DNA of 64,000 bases, taken from positions 28,610 to 92,609 of the forward strand of contig CAMWFH010000007.1 of NCBI GenBank assembly GCA_947173485.1, given 5' to 3'. Under the pieces are notes generated by a model. It did not search any database, was not told where the DNA came from, and saw nothing but the letters and a program-made list of their open reading frames with translations. This document shows, in pieces, positions 25,758 through 34,429 of the stretch; position 1 is the first letter of the stretch, and every line of letters begins with the position of its first letter. The DNA comes from an uncultured Clostridia bacterium. Its GTDB lineage: Bacteria; Bacillota; Clostridia; Oscillospirales; Oscillospiraceae. The position numbers and the translations under genes were made by a program.

Positions 25758-25821
25758 AAAAAAGCCCCCATCCTTGCCCCTTCCGATATGAACGGAAGCA
25801 GAACAGGGATGGGGGCTTTTT
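25758..25821 (-). terminator. Terminator after tRNA-Arg
   Basis: Outer 11-bp stem (25763-25773 with 25807-25817) and inner stem TTCCG/CGGAA (25781-25785 with 25793-25797). T-runs occur on both strands, so it can end transcription in both directions. Confidence 0.85.
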
Positions 25822-25897
25822 GGTACGCCCGACACGATTCGAACGTGCGACCTACAGAGTCGGAGTCTGTCACTCTATCCAACTGAGCTACGGGCGC
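25821..25897 (-). tRNA. tRNA-Arg (anticodon CCG), CCA encoded
   Basis: The reverse complement folds as a complete cloverleaf: acceptor GCGCCCG/CGGGCGT, anticodon stem ACAGA/TCTGT with loop CTCCGAC giving anticodon CCG, and T arm GCACG-TTCGAAT-CGTGT. The 3' CCA is encoded. Confidence 0.95.
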
Positions 25898-25952
25898 GCA
25901 TCTCGCCGCCGGGGGACTGCCGGTATCGGGCTGTCCCTCACAGTGCTTACAC

Positions 25953-25981
25953 AGTATAGCAGAGATCTTTCCAAATGTAAA
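25953..25981 (-). promoter_or_regulatory. Promoter of tRNA-Arg
   Basis: On the reverse strand: TTTACA (25981-25976), 17-bp spacer, TATACT (25958-25953). Confidence 0.75.
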
Positions 25982-26004
25982 GGGGTATTTTCACAAAATT
26001 TACT

Positions 26005-26023
26005 TTGTTAAAAAGTTTGACAA
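26005..26023 (+). promoter_or_regulatory. Probable Rex operator
   Basis: TTGTTAA (26005-26011) and TTGACAA (26017-26023) form an inverted repeat with one mismatch, close to the known Rex site TTGTTAA-N4-TTAACAA but with a 5-bp spacer. It overlaps the -35 of the rex promoter, which fits autoregulation. Confidence 0.6.
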
Positions 26024-26045
26024 GTTCCGCCGGATATTGTATAAT
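26017..26045 (+). promoter_or_regulatory. Consensus promoter of rex
   Basis: TTGACA (26017-26022), 17-bp spacer, TATAAT (26040-26045). Confidence 0.9.
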
Positions 26046-26111
26046 ACAGGGAAGTCATCAAAACATGACGGCCGCTGGGACAGGCGGGAGCGTCTGAAGG
26101 AGATAGGATCC

Positions 26112-26756
26112 ATGAAGAAAGAAAACGTCTCGGAGGCTGTGATCCGCCGGCTGCCCCGGTATTACCGCTATCTGGATGAGCTGTATGACAAGGGGGTCGT
26201 GCGGATCTCCTCCAGCGCCCTAGGGGACCGGATGGGCATCACCGCCTCCCAGATCCGCCAGGACCTGAGCTGCTTCGGCGAGTTTGGCCAGCAGGGATAC
26301 GGCTACAATATCCAGGAGCTGCGCCGGGAGGTGGGGCATATCCTGGGCGTGGACAAGACCCACAGCCTGATCGTGGTGGGGGTGGGCAACCTGGGCCGGG
26401 CCCTGCTGAAGAACTTCCACTTCGCCAATATGGGCTTCACCGTGGAGGCCGCCTTCGATGTGGACCTGCGGCTGGTGGGCACCACCATCAAGGGCATCCC
26501 CATCTATGAGCTGCGGCAGCTGGAGGCCTATACCCACCGGAAGGTCCCCGATGTGGCGGTGCTGACCGTGCCCCAGTCCGTGGCCCAGGAGACGGCGGAC
26601 CGGCTCATCGCCTGCGGCATCCGGGGCATCTGGAACTTCACCAATGTGGAGCTGACCGCCGAGGGGGAGGACGTGCAGTTCGAGAATGTCCACTTCGCCG
26701 ACAGCCTGCTGACCCTGAACTACCGCATCACCCGGACCCTGGCCCAGGATACATGA
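26112..26756 (+). CDS. rex: Redox-sensing transcriptional repressor Rex
   Basis: Rex senses the NADH/NAD+ ratio and represses fermentation genes. The 214-residue product has an N-terminal winged helix (VIRRLPRYYRYLDELYDKGVVRISS, then RMGITASQIRQDLSCFGEFGQQGYGY) and a Rossmann domain with VGVGNLGRAL (about 93-102), followed by the C-terminal helix used for domain-swapped dimers (SLLTLNYRITRTL). Start at 26112 is supported by GGAGATAGGATCC. The candidate Rex box at its promoter suggests negative feedback. Nearby sits a divergent tRNA-Arg and, downstream, the cysteine-rich protein gene. Confidence 0.96.
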   Translation: MKKENVSEAVIRRLPRYYRYLDELYDKGVVRISSSALGDRMGITASQIRQDLSCFGEFGQQGYGYNIQELRREVGHILGVDKTHSLIVVGVGNLGRALLKNFHFANMGFTVEAAFDVDLRLVGTTIKGIPIYELRQLEAYTHRKVPDVAVLTVPQSVAQETADRLIACGIRGIWNFTNVELTAEGEDVQFENVHFADSLLTLNYRITRTLAQDT

Positions 26757-26850
26757 CCGAACTGCACGAGTCACCTCTGGCCGCCTGGCACATAGTATGG
26801 ACTGAGACCGGCAAGACCTGCCGGCCACCTATCAAACTGGGAGGTCCATT

Positions 26851-27084
26851 ATGTGTAACAACGGCTTCTTTGGCGGCGGCAACTGCTGCTGGATCATCAT
26901 CCTGATCCTGATCCTGTGCTGCTGCTGCGGCAACGACAACGGGAACTGCTGCTGCAACTGCGGCTGTAACTGTGGGTGCAACTGCGGTGGGTGCAACTGC
27001 GGCGGCTGCAACTGCGGCGGCTGCAACTGTGGCGGCTGCAACTGCAACAACAACTGCAACTGCGGCCCCGCCCCCTGCTGCTGA
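26851..27084 (+). CDS. Extremely cysteine-rich small protein with Gly-Cys-Asn-Cys repeats
   Basis: A 77-residue protein with 27 cysteines (35%). Order: short Gly/Asn start, CC at 12-13, a hydrophobic stretch WIIILILIL (14-22), CCCC (23-26), then a Gly/Asn/Cys tail containing five GCNC units, four of them in a regular GGCNC 5-residue period (residues 47-65), ending in CC. The perfect ribosome site GGGAGGTCC and the absence of stops in a sharply biased composition support a real gene. The hydrophobic stretch could insert in the membrane. The tail could bind several thiophilic metal ions or form a disulfide-rich coat. No catalytic function is implied. Database text sometimes likens such proteins to insect chorion proteins, which is only compositional. 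Confidence 0.8.
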   Translation: MCNNGFFGGGNCCWIIILILILCCCCGNDNGNCCCNCGCNCGCNCGGCNCGGCNCGGCNCGGCNCNNNCNCGPAPCC

Positions 27085-27098
27085 TCTCGCCCCTACAT

Positions 27099-27141
27099 GA
27101 CCGGGCGCCCCTGTGTCTCTTCGGGACCGGGGGCGCCGGTC
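27099..27141 (+). terminator. Hairpin after the cysteine-rich protein gene
   Basis: GACCG/CGGTC and GCGCCCC/GGGGCGC arms form a 12-bp stem with one bulged G. It is followed by CCTTGTT, so the T-run is weak. Confidence 0.5.
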
Positions 27142-27198
27142 CCTTGTTCCCAGGATATGCAAGACGCCGGATAGGATAGACCTGTCCGGCTCATTCTA

Positions 27199-27204
27199 TA
27201 TAAT
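27199..27204 (+). promoter_or_regulatory. -10 box of clpB
   Basis: TATAAT, with TAGACC 16 bp upstream (27177-27182) as a weak -35. The CIRCE operator begins 28 bases downstream. Confidence 0.55.
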
Positions 27205-27232
27205 GTGCGGCAGCGGGGGACCACGTTTATGA

Positions 27233-27259
27233 TCAGCACTCTTCACAGGAGAGTGCTAA
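27233..27259 (+). promoter_or_regulatory. CIRCE operator (HrcA site)
   Basis: AGCACTC (27235-27241), nine bases, GAGTGCT (27251-27257): the canonical 9-bp-spaced CIRCE element, with TAA completing the right arm. HrcA would repress clpB until heat stress. Confidence 0.93.
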
Positions 27260-27335
27260 AAAGTTCACAGACCGTTCATCCTTTCCTGGCCGGATGGGGT
27301 ATACTGCACCTAGATGAAAGGAAGGGAGCGGTACC

Positions 27336-29930
27336 ATGAACGCTAACAAATATACCCAACGGTCCATCGAGGCCGTCCAAGCGGCCCAGTCCATCGCCAT
27401 AGAGCATGGCAACCAGACCATCCAGCAGGCCCACCTCCTCCTGGCGCTCCTCCAGGCGGAGAACGGCCTGGCCCCCCAGCTGCTGGGGCAGATGGGACTG
27501 ACGGTGCCCAGCTTCATCTCCGCCGTCCGGTCGGAGGTGGCCCGGCTGCCCCGGGTGTCGGGGCCGGGCCGGGAGATGGATAAGGTCTACGTCTCCCAGG
27601 AGATGGACCAGGCCATGAACGCCGCCGAGACCATCGCCGCCGGGATGCGGGACGAGTATGTCTCCGTGGAGCATCTGCTGCTGGCCCTGGTGGAGCAGGC
27701 CGACAGCACCCTCCGAGAGCTGTTCCGGTCCTTCGGTATCACCAAGGAGGGCCTGCTCCAGGCCCTGGCCGCCGTCCGGGGCAGCCAGCGGGTCACCAGC
27801 GACAACCCGGAGGAGACCTACGAGGCGCTAAAGAAGTACGGCAGCGACCTGGTGGACCGGGCCCGCCGGAACCAGCTGGACCCGGTGATCGGACGGGACG
27901 ATGAGATCCGAAACGTGATCCGCATCCTGAGCCGGAAGAGCAAGAACAACCCGGTGCTGATCGGGGAGCCCGGTGTGGGCAAGACGGCCATCGCCGAGGG
28001 CCTGGCCCAGCGGATCGTCAAGGGGGACGTGCCGGCGGGACTGAAGGACAAGACCATCTTCGCCCTGGACATGGGGGCCCTGATCGCCGGGGCCAAGTAT
28101 CGGGGGGAGTTCGAGGAGCGGCTGAAAGCGGTGCTGAACGAGGTGAAGCGGTCGGAGGGGAGGATCCTCCTGTTCATCGACGAGCTGCACACCATCGTAG
28201 GCGCCGGCAAGACCGAGGGGGCCATGGACGCTGGCAACCTGCTGAAGCCCATGCTGGCCCGTGGGGAGCTCCACTGCATCGGGGCCACCACCCTGGACGA
28301 GTACCGGAAGTATATCGAGAAGGACCCGGCCCTGGAGCGGCGGTTCCAGCCGGTCCAGGTGGACGAGCCCAGCGAGGAGGACGCCATCGCCATCCTCCGG
28401 GGGCTGAAGGAACGGTATGAGGTCTACCACGGGGTGAAGATCACCGATGGAGCCATCATCGCCGCCGCCACCCTGTCCAGCCGGTATATCACCGACCGGT
28501 TCCTGCCGGACAAGGCCATCGACCTGATCGACGAGGCCTGCGCCATGATCCGGACGGAGATGGACAGTATGCCCACGGAGCTGGATGTTTTGAGCCGGAA
28601 GATCGTCCAGCTGGAGATCGAGGAGGCAGCGCTGAAGAAGGAGACGGACCCCCTGTCCCTGGCCCATCTGGAGGAGATCTCCAAGGAGCTGGCGGAGCAG
28701 CGGGACGCCTTCAAGGCCGGCAAGGCCCGGTGGGAGAACGAGAAGGCGGCCATCGGCAAGGTCCAGAAGCTCCGGGAGGAGATCGAGGGGGCCAGCGCCG
28801 ATCTGGAGCGGGCCCAGCGGGAGTATGACCTGGAGAAGGCCGCCGCCCTGCAATATGGCCGCATCCCCGCCTTGAAGAAGGAGCTGGAGGAGCAGGAGGC
28901 CCTGGCGGCGGAGGGCAAGCAAGGCTCCCTCCTGCGGGACAAGGTCACCGAGGAAGAGATCGCCCGGATCGTGGAGCGGTGGACCGGCATCCCCGTGGCC
29001 CGGCTGATGGAGGGGGAGCGGGAGAAGCTCTTGCACCTGGAGGAGATCCTCCACCAGCGGGTAGTGGGCCAGGACGAGGCGGTCCGGCTGGTGAGCGAGG
29101 CCATCCTCCGCTCCCGGGCAGGCATCGCCGACCCGGATAAGCCCATCGGCTCCTTCCTGTTCCTAGGGCCCACCGGCGTGGGCAAGACGGAGCTGGCCAA
29201 GACCTTGGCCCAGGCCCTCTTTGACGATGAGCGGAGCATGGTCCGCATCGATATGAGCGAGTATATGGAGAAGTTCTCCGTCTCCCGGCTCATCGGCGCG
29301 CCTCCGGGCTATGTGGGCTATGAGGAGGGGGGCCAGCTGACGGAGGCCGTCCGCCGGAAGCCCTACTCGGTGATCCTCTTCGACGAGGTGGAGAAGGCCC
29401 ACCCGGACGTGTTCAACATCCTGCTCCAGGTGCTGGACGACGGACGGATCACCGACAGCCAGGGCCGGACGGTGGATTTCAAGAACACTGTCATCATCCT
29501 CACCAGCAACCTGGGCAGCCAATACCTGCTGGAGGGCATCGGGGAGGACGGCGAGATCGGCCAGGCCGCCCGGGACCAGGTGGACGCCCTATTGAAGCAG
29601 TCCTTCCGGCCGGAGTTTTTGAACCGGCTGGATGAGATCGTGTTCTACAAGCCCCTGACCAGGAACGACATCACCCACATCATCGACCTGATGCTCTCCG
29701 GTCTGGGCCAGCGGCTGGAGCGCCAGCAGCTCTCCGTGGAGCTGACAGAGGCGGCCAAGGACCACATCATCGCCGCGGCCTACGACCCCCTCTACGGGGC
29801 CCGGCCTCTCCGCCGCTACCTCCAGCACACGGTGGAGACCCTGATCAGCCGGCAGATCATCGCCGGCGCGGTCCTGCCGGGGCAGACCATCACCATCGAT
29901 GCCCGGGACGGGGCGCTGGCGATCGTATGA
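27336..29930 (+). CDS. clpB: ATP-dependent disaggregase ClpB
   Basis: ClpB is a hexameric AAA+ chaperone that threads aggregated proteins through its pore together with DnaK. The 864-residue protein has an N domain (two Clp_N repeats, about 1-145), Walker A1 GEPGVGKTA (from residue 209) with [17 protein letters not shown] downstream, a middle coiled-coil domain (about 405-525, which separates ClpB from ClpA/ClpC), Walker A2 GPTGVGKTE (from residue 611) and a C-terminal D2-small domain. The pore-loop [12 protein letters not shown] is intact. There is no ClpP-binding IGF/L-type loop obvious, consistent with a chaperone. Regulated by the upstream CIRCE site. Confidence 0.97.
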   Translation: MNANKYTQRSIEAVQAAQSIAIEHGNQTIQQAHLLLALLQAENGLAPQLLGQMGLTVPSFISAVRSEVARLPRVSGPGREMDKVYVSQEMDQAMNAAETIAAGMRDEYVSVEHLLLALVEQADSTLRELFRSFGITKEGLLQALAAVRGSQRVTSDNPEETYEALKKYGSDLVDRARRNQLDPVIGRDDEIRNVIRILSRKSKNNPVLIGEPGVGKTAIAEGLAQRIVKGDVPAGLKDKTIFALDMGALIAGAKYRGEFEERLKAVLNEVKRSEGRILLFIDELHTIVGAGKTEGAMDAGNLLKPMLARGELHCIGATTLDEYRKYIEKDPALERRFQPVQVDEPSEEDAIAILRGLKERYEVYHGVKITDGAIIAAATLSSRYITDRFLPDKAIDLIDEACAMIRTEMDSMPTELDVLSRKIVQLEIEEAALKKETDPLSLAHLEEISKELAEQRDAFKAGKARWENEKAAIGKVQKLREEIEGASADLERAQREYDLEKAAALQYGRIPALKKELEEQEALAAEGKQGSLLRDKVTEEEIARIVERWTGIPVARLMEGEREKLLHLEEILHQRVVGQDEAVRLVSEAILRSRAGIADPDKPIGSFLFLGPTGVGKTELAKTLAQALFDDERSMVRIDMSEYMEKFSVSRLIGAPPGYVGYEEGGQLTEAVRRKPYSVILFDEVEKAHPDVFNILLQVLDDGRITDSQGRTVDFKNTVIILTSNLGSQYLLEGIGEDGEIGQAARDQVDALLKQSFRPEFLNRLDEIVFYKPLTRNDITHIIDLMLSGLGQRLERQQLSVELTEAAKDHIIAAAYDPLYGARPLRRYLQHTVETLISRQIIAGAVLPGQTITIDARDGALAIV

Positions 29931-29965
29931 CAGATGGGCAGGTATGAGCAGATAACAGATAAAAG

Positions 29966-29998
29966 AGCCGTGGGCGGATATCCTCCGTCCACGGCTTT
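29966..29998 (+). terminator. Terminator of clpB
   Basis: A 13-bp stem (29966-29978 with 29984-29996, one G-T wobble) is followed by TTG. Confidence 0.65.
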
Positions 29999-30060
29999 GC
30001 ATATGCGGTCCCAGAAAGAGCGGTCCGGTCTTGGGGGGACTGGCGCGCTCTTGCCGCTCC

Positions 30061-31057
30061 TTATTGGCTGTCCAGCTGTTTCGCGTATTTGGGGCGGTCG
30101 GTCTCCGGGACCTTCAGCGCCGCCATGGCCTGCTCGATCGTCAGGCCCAATGTCTCTACTAGGCTTTTGATGTTCGATAAAGTGGTCTCCGCCGCGCCTT
30201 CGGCGCGACCTTTGGCCATGCCCTCGGCGATGCCCTTTTCTCTTACGCCCTTGCTCAGGTTACACATGACCGACACCTCCTCTTCCATCGTCTGCGTCAT
30301 TTGGATATCGTATTCATCCTGCAAGATCTTTCGTTTCTCCGCCTCGCTGGTCTCGTGGGAGAGCAGTACGTCCAGCATCCGCAGGATACCACCATAGTTT
30401 TCCTCATCCGCATCGCCTAAGCACAGCACGATAACAGACAGCAGGTCGTAGTTCTCGACCGGCTCCACGGCCTCGCCCACCAGATGCTCCTCCACCAGGC
30501 GATACCGGGTGATGGTGTTCTCCCGATACTTGGGCGGCGCCATGCAGATCCAGTATGGAGTAGACCTTCTTGATCTTCTCATAATGGGAGTTGGTGAACT
30601 CCCGGCCATATTGGGAAGAGACCATCCGGCAGCAGTAGTATACTGCCCGTTTGAGCAAGGGATAACCAGGATAGAAGTCGTTCTGGGCCTCCACGTTGAT
30701 GATGATGGTGACCCGTTCTTTCGTACCAGGGACGATAGCCCGGAAGCGGATATCATAGGTGACCGTTCCCTCATGTACGGACTTATCCTCCGTGTCCATG
30801 CCCTGGATGATAGTACCGCCCTCATCCGGCAGCACCGGCACCGTAGATACCTGGGGCTGGCCCTCTATATACTTCTCTGCAATATCGTTCACATCGCAGT
30901 CCTTGTATTCCTCCAGGCAAGCTTTCATGATCCTTGCCAGTATCGCTTTCTCCGACAGGACCCGCTTGCAGGCGGCGTCATAGCCCGCGCTGTCGTCCGT
31001 GACATGCAGCCCCTGGGCGATCGTCGTTTCTATATCCATGACATCCACCAGCCTCAC
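30061..31057 (-). pseudogene. Rpn-family nuclease gene with a frameshift
   Basis: Compared with the intact paralogue at 50410-51378 this gene is split. The N-terminal frame runs from 31057 (GTG; or ATG at 31039, which aligns with the paralogue start) through VTYDIRF, IINVEAQ and KKVYSI, then goes out of frame. The homologous continuation (ENTITRYRLVEEHLVG to the C-terminal AMAALKVPETDR) lies in another frame. Removing one base near 30553 restores a single frame of about 330 codons. Family: Rpn PD-(D/E)xK nucleases, proposed to promote recombination. The C-terminal half keeps the typical GMAKGRAEGAAE segment. The lesion could be a true mutation or a sequencing error in this single base. Confidence 0.85.
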
Positions 31058-31126
31058 ATCTTTCCCCTCTATTTTACCACAGCCACGCAGCCGCGTCCAC
31101 TACTTTTTGCGCCGCCGGGGCAGGGC

Positions 31127-32497
31127 TCACCCCTGCTCCAGCTCTGCCAGGGTCTTTCGGAACTGGAAGAAGAAGAGCGTAGCGGTGAAGCTGACCGCCA
31201 GGAGATCCGCCACCGGCTCCGCCAGGTACACCGCCAGGGCCTTGTTGGCCGGGAACAGCACCGGCATCAGGTAGATCAGGGGCAGCAACAGCACGAACTT
31301 CCGCACGATCGCCGCGGTGGCTGCCGCCTTGGCGTTGCCCAGGGCGGTGAAGGTCATCTGGCAGGCGATCTGGATGCCGAATAGGAGGGCCACCGCCATA
31401 TAGATCCGCAGAGCGGTCCCCGCGTAGGACACCAGGGCCGGGTTGGAGTTGTTGAAGAGCTTGGCGAACAGCTCCGGGAACAGCATCACCAGGCCCCATA
31501 GGGCCGTGGAGTAGGTCAGGCACACCTTCAGCAGCAGGAAGAACGCCTCCTTGACCCGTCCGGCGTTCCGGGCCCCCCGGTTGTAGCTGATGATGGGCTG
31601 GGCCCCCTGGGAGAAGCCCTGGAGGGGCAGCATGGCGAACTGCATCACGCTGGTGAGGATGGTCATGGCCCCTACGGCGATATCCCCGCCATACCGCAGC
31701 AGGGAGGAGTTGAAGCAGACGGCGATCACGCTCTCGCTGGACTGCATCACGAAGGCGGCGGTGCCCAGGGCCAGGCAGGGGAGGATCACCTGGGGCCGCA
31801 GGCGGAAATTCTTCACCTGGAGCCGCAGGCGGGTCCGTTTCCCCGCCAGGAAGCTGACGACCCACAGGCAGGAGACCGCCTGGGACACGATCGTAGCCAG
31901 CGCCGCGCCCCGGACCCCCATATGGAGCCCAAAGATCAGGATGGGGTCCAGGATGATGTTGCACACCGCCCCGATGGTCACCGACAGCATACTGATCTTG
32001 GTGAAGCCCTGGGCGGTGATGAAGGCGTTCATCCCCAGGGTCAGCTGGACGAAGAGGGTGCCCATGGCGTAGATGTCCATATAGCCCACGGCGTACTCGA
32101 TGGTGTTCTCACTGGCGCCGAAGGCCAGGAGGAAGTCCCGGTCCCACCGGAGCAGGATGGCCGTCAGCACCAGGGAGACGATCACCTGGAGGGCGAAGCA
32201 GTTGCCCAGGGTCTCCTCTGCGGCATCGTCCCGCTTCTGGCCCATAAAGATGGAGGCCCGGGGAGCGCCGCCGCTGCTGACCAGGGCGGCGAAAGCCGAC
32301 ACCACCATGATGATGGACATACAGACCCCCACCCCCGTCAGGGCCAGGTCGCCGATCTCCGGGATATGGCCGATGTAGATCCGGTCCACCACGTTGTAGA
32401 GCATATTGATCAGCTGGGCCGTCACCGTTGGGACCGCCAGCCGCCGCAGCAGGCGGCCTACCGGCTCCGTCCCCAAAAAGTCCTTGTTCTCGTTCAC
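31127..32497 (-). CDS. MATE-family multidrug/sodium antiporter
   Basis: A 456-residue protein with 12 hydrophobic segments in two halves, typical of MATE exporters (MepA-like). Segment 1-2 carries the family text LAVPTVTAQLINMLYNVVDRIYIGHI, and the second half begins with ILPCLALGTAAFVMQSSESV and GAQPIISYNRGARNAGRVKEA. It would export cationic drugs or other compounds using a Na+ or H+ gradient. Its start overlaps the end of the MarR gene by 4 bases (ATGA), so the two are one operon and the MarR protein probably controls it. Confidence 0.93.
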   Translation of the reverse strand: MNENKDFLGTEPVGRLLRRLAVPTVTAQLINMLYNVVDRIYIGHIPEIGDLALTGVGVCMSIIMVVSAFAALVSSGGAPRASIFMGQKRDDAAEETLGNCFALQVIVSLVLTAILLRWDRDFLLAFGASENTIEYAVGYMDIYAMGTLFVQLTLGMNAFITAQGFTKISMLSVTIGAVCNIILDPILIFGLHMGVRGAALATIVSQAVSCLWVVSFLAGKRTRLRLQVKNFRLRPQVILPCLALGTAAFVMQSSESVIAVCFNSSLLRYGGDIAVGAMTILTSVMQFAMLPLQGFSQGAQPIISYNRGARNAGRVKEAFFLLLKVCLTYSTALWGLVMLFPELFAKLFNNSNPALVSYAGTALRIYMAVALLFGIQIACQMTFTALGNAKAAATAAIVRKFVLLLPLIYLMPVLFPANKALAVYLAEPVADLLAVSFTATLFFFQFRKTLAELEQG

Positions 32498-32946
32498 TGC
32501 TCCTCCATCCTTTCCAAAGCGGCGATCACGTTCTCCATGACCCGCCGGTGATAGGCCCCATAGGCCGCCAGCTCCTCCGGGGCGAAGCCCTGGAACAGCT
32601 GCTCATAGAAGGGCCGCTGGCAGGCGTCGATGGCCGCGCACACCTGGGCGGCGGCCTCCGTCATCTCCAGATGGACCAGCCGCCGGTCGCCCTCGTCCCG
32701 CCGCCGGAGGAGGTAGCCCCGCTGGATCAGGCTCTCCACCCCCTGGGACACGCTCCCCTTGGGCAGCTGGCGCAGCTCGGCGATGTCCTTGGCCGTGTCG
32801 ATCCCCGGATTGTTGTGGAGGAAGGCGATGATCACCGTCTCCACCTGTCCCAGGCCCTCGCTCCGGCCCACCCGCCGCAGCAGGCGGTCATAGAGCCGGG
32901 TCATCCGGCGGAAGGCCGCCATCAGTTCCGCTGGCTGCTGCATCAT
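32494..32946 (-). CDS. MarR-family transcriptional regulator
   Basis: A 150-residue winged-helix regulator: dimerisation helix at the N-terminus, helix-turn-helix at about 50-90 (TAKDIAELRQLPKGSVSQGVESLIQRGYL) and the wing RRRDEGDRRLVHLEMTE. MarR proteins are dimers that release DNA when a small molecule, often a toxic phenol or drug, binds. It precedes and overlaps the MATE gene. A perfect 15-bp palindrome sits at the expected transcription start, so autorepression is likely. Confidence 0.92.
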   Translation of the reverse strand: MMQQPAELMAAFRRMTRLYDRLLRRVGRSEGLGQVETVIIAFLHNNPGIDTAKDIAELRQLPKGSVSQGVESLIQRGYLLRRRDEGDRRLVHLEMTEAAAQVCAAIDACQRPFYEQLFQGFAPEELAAYGAYHRRVMENVIAALERMEEQ

Positions 32947-32975
32947 AAGGCCCCCTTTGCTGAAATCAGTTCATA

Positions 32976-32990
32976 TCAGAACCGTTCTGA
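32976..32990. promoter_or_regulatory. Palindromic operator of the marR-MATE operon
   Basis: TCAGAAC-C-GTTCTGA is a perfect 15-bp palindrome about 7 bp downstream of the -10 box. Confidence 0.7.
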
Positions 32991-32996
32991 GTTGCT

Positions 32997-33024
32997 ATTA
33001 TACACGTCCTTCTCCGTTTGTCAA
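32997..33024 (-). promoter_or_regulatory. Promoter of marR-MATE
   Basis: On the reverse strand TTGACA (33024-33019), 16-bp spacer, TATAAT (33002-32997): both boxes match consensus. Confidence 0.85.
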
Positions 33025-33039
33025 CCCCCGAAATAGGGG

Positions 33040-33064
33040 AGGCCCCGCCATACCGGCGGGGCCT
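33040..33064 (-). terminator. Hairpin downstream of the deaminase operon
   Basis: A perfect 10-bp stem AGGCCCCGCC/GGCGGGGCCT with a 5-nt loop lies 47 bases after the deaminase stop. The reverse-strand tail CCCCTATTTC is only weakly T-rich. Confidence 0.5.
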
Positions 33065-33111
33065 CGTCCATATGCAGATGGGGCCGTCCCCCAGGGGGGA
33101 GGCCGCCGGCG

Positions 33112-34413
33112 TCAGCGGGGATACAGCTCCCGGAGGGCCTGGCGGAAGTCCGCCTTGATCTTCTCCGCGTCCAGGGTCAAAAACTGCCCGTTCTCATAGA
33201 GGACCTGCCCGTCCACCATGTTCAGCACCACGTCGCTGCCCTGCATGGTGTAGACCGCCGTGGGGATAGCCTCAAAGGCGGGCATCATATGGGGGGCCTG
33301 GGTGGAGACGGCGATCAGGTCCGCCTTTTTCCCCACGGCCAGCGCGCCGGTGTCCTCCCGGCCCTGGAGCCGGGCCCCGTTCAGGGTGGCCATCCGAAAG
33401 ACATCCTCCGGCTGGAGCATGGTGGGGTCCCGGTGATAGCCGTTGTGGAGGAGGGCGGCCAGGTGCATCTCCTCCACCAGGTTCAAATTGTTGTTGCTGG
33501 CGGCGCCATCGGTGCCCAGGGCCACGTTCAGTCCTAGGTCCAGCATCCGGCGGATGGGGGCGTAGCCGCTGCCCAGCTTCATGTTGCTGGCAGGGTCATG
33601 GATGGGGCTGACGCCCTTTTCCTGGAAGAGCGCCAGGTCCTCCTCCGTGACCCAGACGCAGTGGGCGGCGGCAGTGGGGCTGTCGAAGGTCCCCAGGTCA
33701 TAGAACCAGCGGGCCGGGGTCTTGCCGTACTTTCGGATACACGCCTGGTGCTCGCTCTCGGTCTCGGAGAGGTGGATGTGCATCCGCCCCCCGTGCTCCT
33801 GGCAGAGGGCGCTGGCGGCCTCCACCACCTGGGGGGTGCAGGTGTACTCGGCGTGGATGCAGAAGTCCACCCGCAGCCGCCCGTTCCCGGCGTTATGGTA
33901 CCGGCGGAATAGCTCCGCCGCCTCCCCGATGCGGAAGCACTGGTCCGGCGTCTCGCTGGGGTCGAAGGACTGGACCGGGCGGCAGATATTGGCCTTGATG
34001 CCGGAGGCCAGGACGCTCTCCGCCATCTCCATAGGGAAGAAGTACATATCCGAAAAGCTGGTGGTGCCGGAGGCGATCATCTCCAGCAGCGCCAGGTCCC
34101 CGCCGGCCTTCACCAGAGCGGGGGTCAGCCGGTCCTCGATGGGGAACACGGTGTCGAAGAGCCAGTTCTGGAGGGGCAGGCCGCTGCCCACCCCCCGAAG
34201 GAGGGTCATGGCCGCGTGGCAGTGGGTGTTCACCAGGCCGGGGAGGACCATAGCGCCGTCCAGGTCCAGCACCCGGTCGAGATTCCCCGCCGGGGCCTCT
34301 GTGCCAATGTATTCGATGGTATCATCCAGCACGGAGAGGGCCCCGCCCCGGATGGTCTCATAGTTCCCGTCCCGGTAGGACAGGATATCGCAGTTTTTCA
34401 GCAAGATACGCAT
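33112..34413 (-). CDS. mtaD: Methylthioadenosine/S-adenosylhomocysteine deaminase-type amidohydrolase
   Basis: A 433-residue metal-dependent amidohydrolase of the MtaD/TrzA subfamily, which deaminates MTA, SAH or adenosine to the inosine forms. Metal and catalytic residues are seen in NTHCHAAMTLLRG (HxH), FCIHAEYTC, MHIHLSETESEHQ, and the end motif NMKLGSG...LGTDGAASNNNLN, whose aspartate is a ligand. The start at 34413 is chosen for the GAAGAGGTGG site and because MRILLKNCDIL is the usual N-terminus. It follows the purine nucleoside phosphorylase gene by 16 bases, which makes sense: deaminated nucleosides are substrates for phosphorolysis. Confidence 0.85.
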   Translation of the reverse strand: MRILLKNCDILSYRDGNYETIRGGALSVLDDTIEYIGTEAPAGNLDRVLDLDGAMVLPGLVNTHCHAAMTLLRGVGSGLPLQNWLFDTVFPIEDRLTPALVKAGGDLALLEMIASGTTSFSDMYFFPMEMAESVLASGIKANICRPVQSFDPSETPDQCFRIGEAAELFRRYHNAGNGRLRVDFCIHAEYTCTPQVVEAASALCQEHGGRMHIHLSETESEHQACIRKYGKTPARWFYDLGTFDSPTAAAHCVWVTEEDLALFQEKGVSPIHDPASNMKLGSGYAPIRRMLDLGLNVALGTDGAASNNNLNLVEEMHLAALLHNGYHRDPTMLQPEDVFRMATLNGARLQGREDTGALAVGKKADLIAVSTQAPHMMPAFEAIPTAVYTMQGSDVVLNMVDGQVLYENGQFLTLDAEKIKADFRQALRELYPR

Positions 34414-34429
34414 ACAGCCACCTCTTCTA

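Noticed and set aside
26832..27059. Reverse frame with QLQPPQLQPP repeats opposite the cysteine-rich gene
   Set aside because: It only mirrors the repeat of the plus-strand gene, and no ribosome site was found for it.
26940..27060. Short repeats that might suggest a CRISPR array
   Set aside because: The period is 15 bases, with no spacers, and it is explained by GGCNC codons.
30545..30560. Programmed frameshift in the Rpn gene
   Set aside because: No slippery heptamer or downstream structure is visible, and the paralogue encodes the same protein in one frame.
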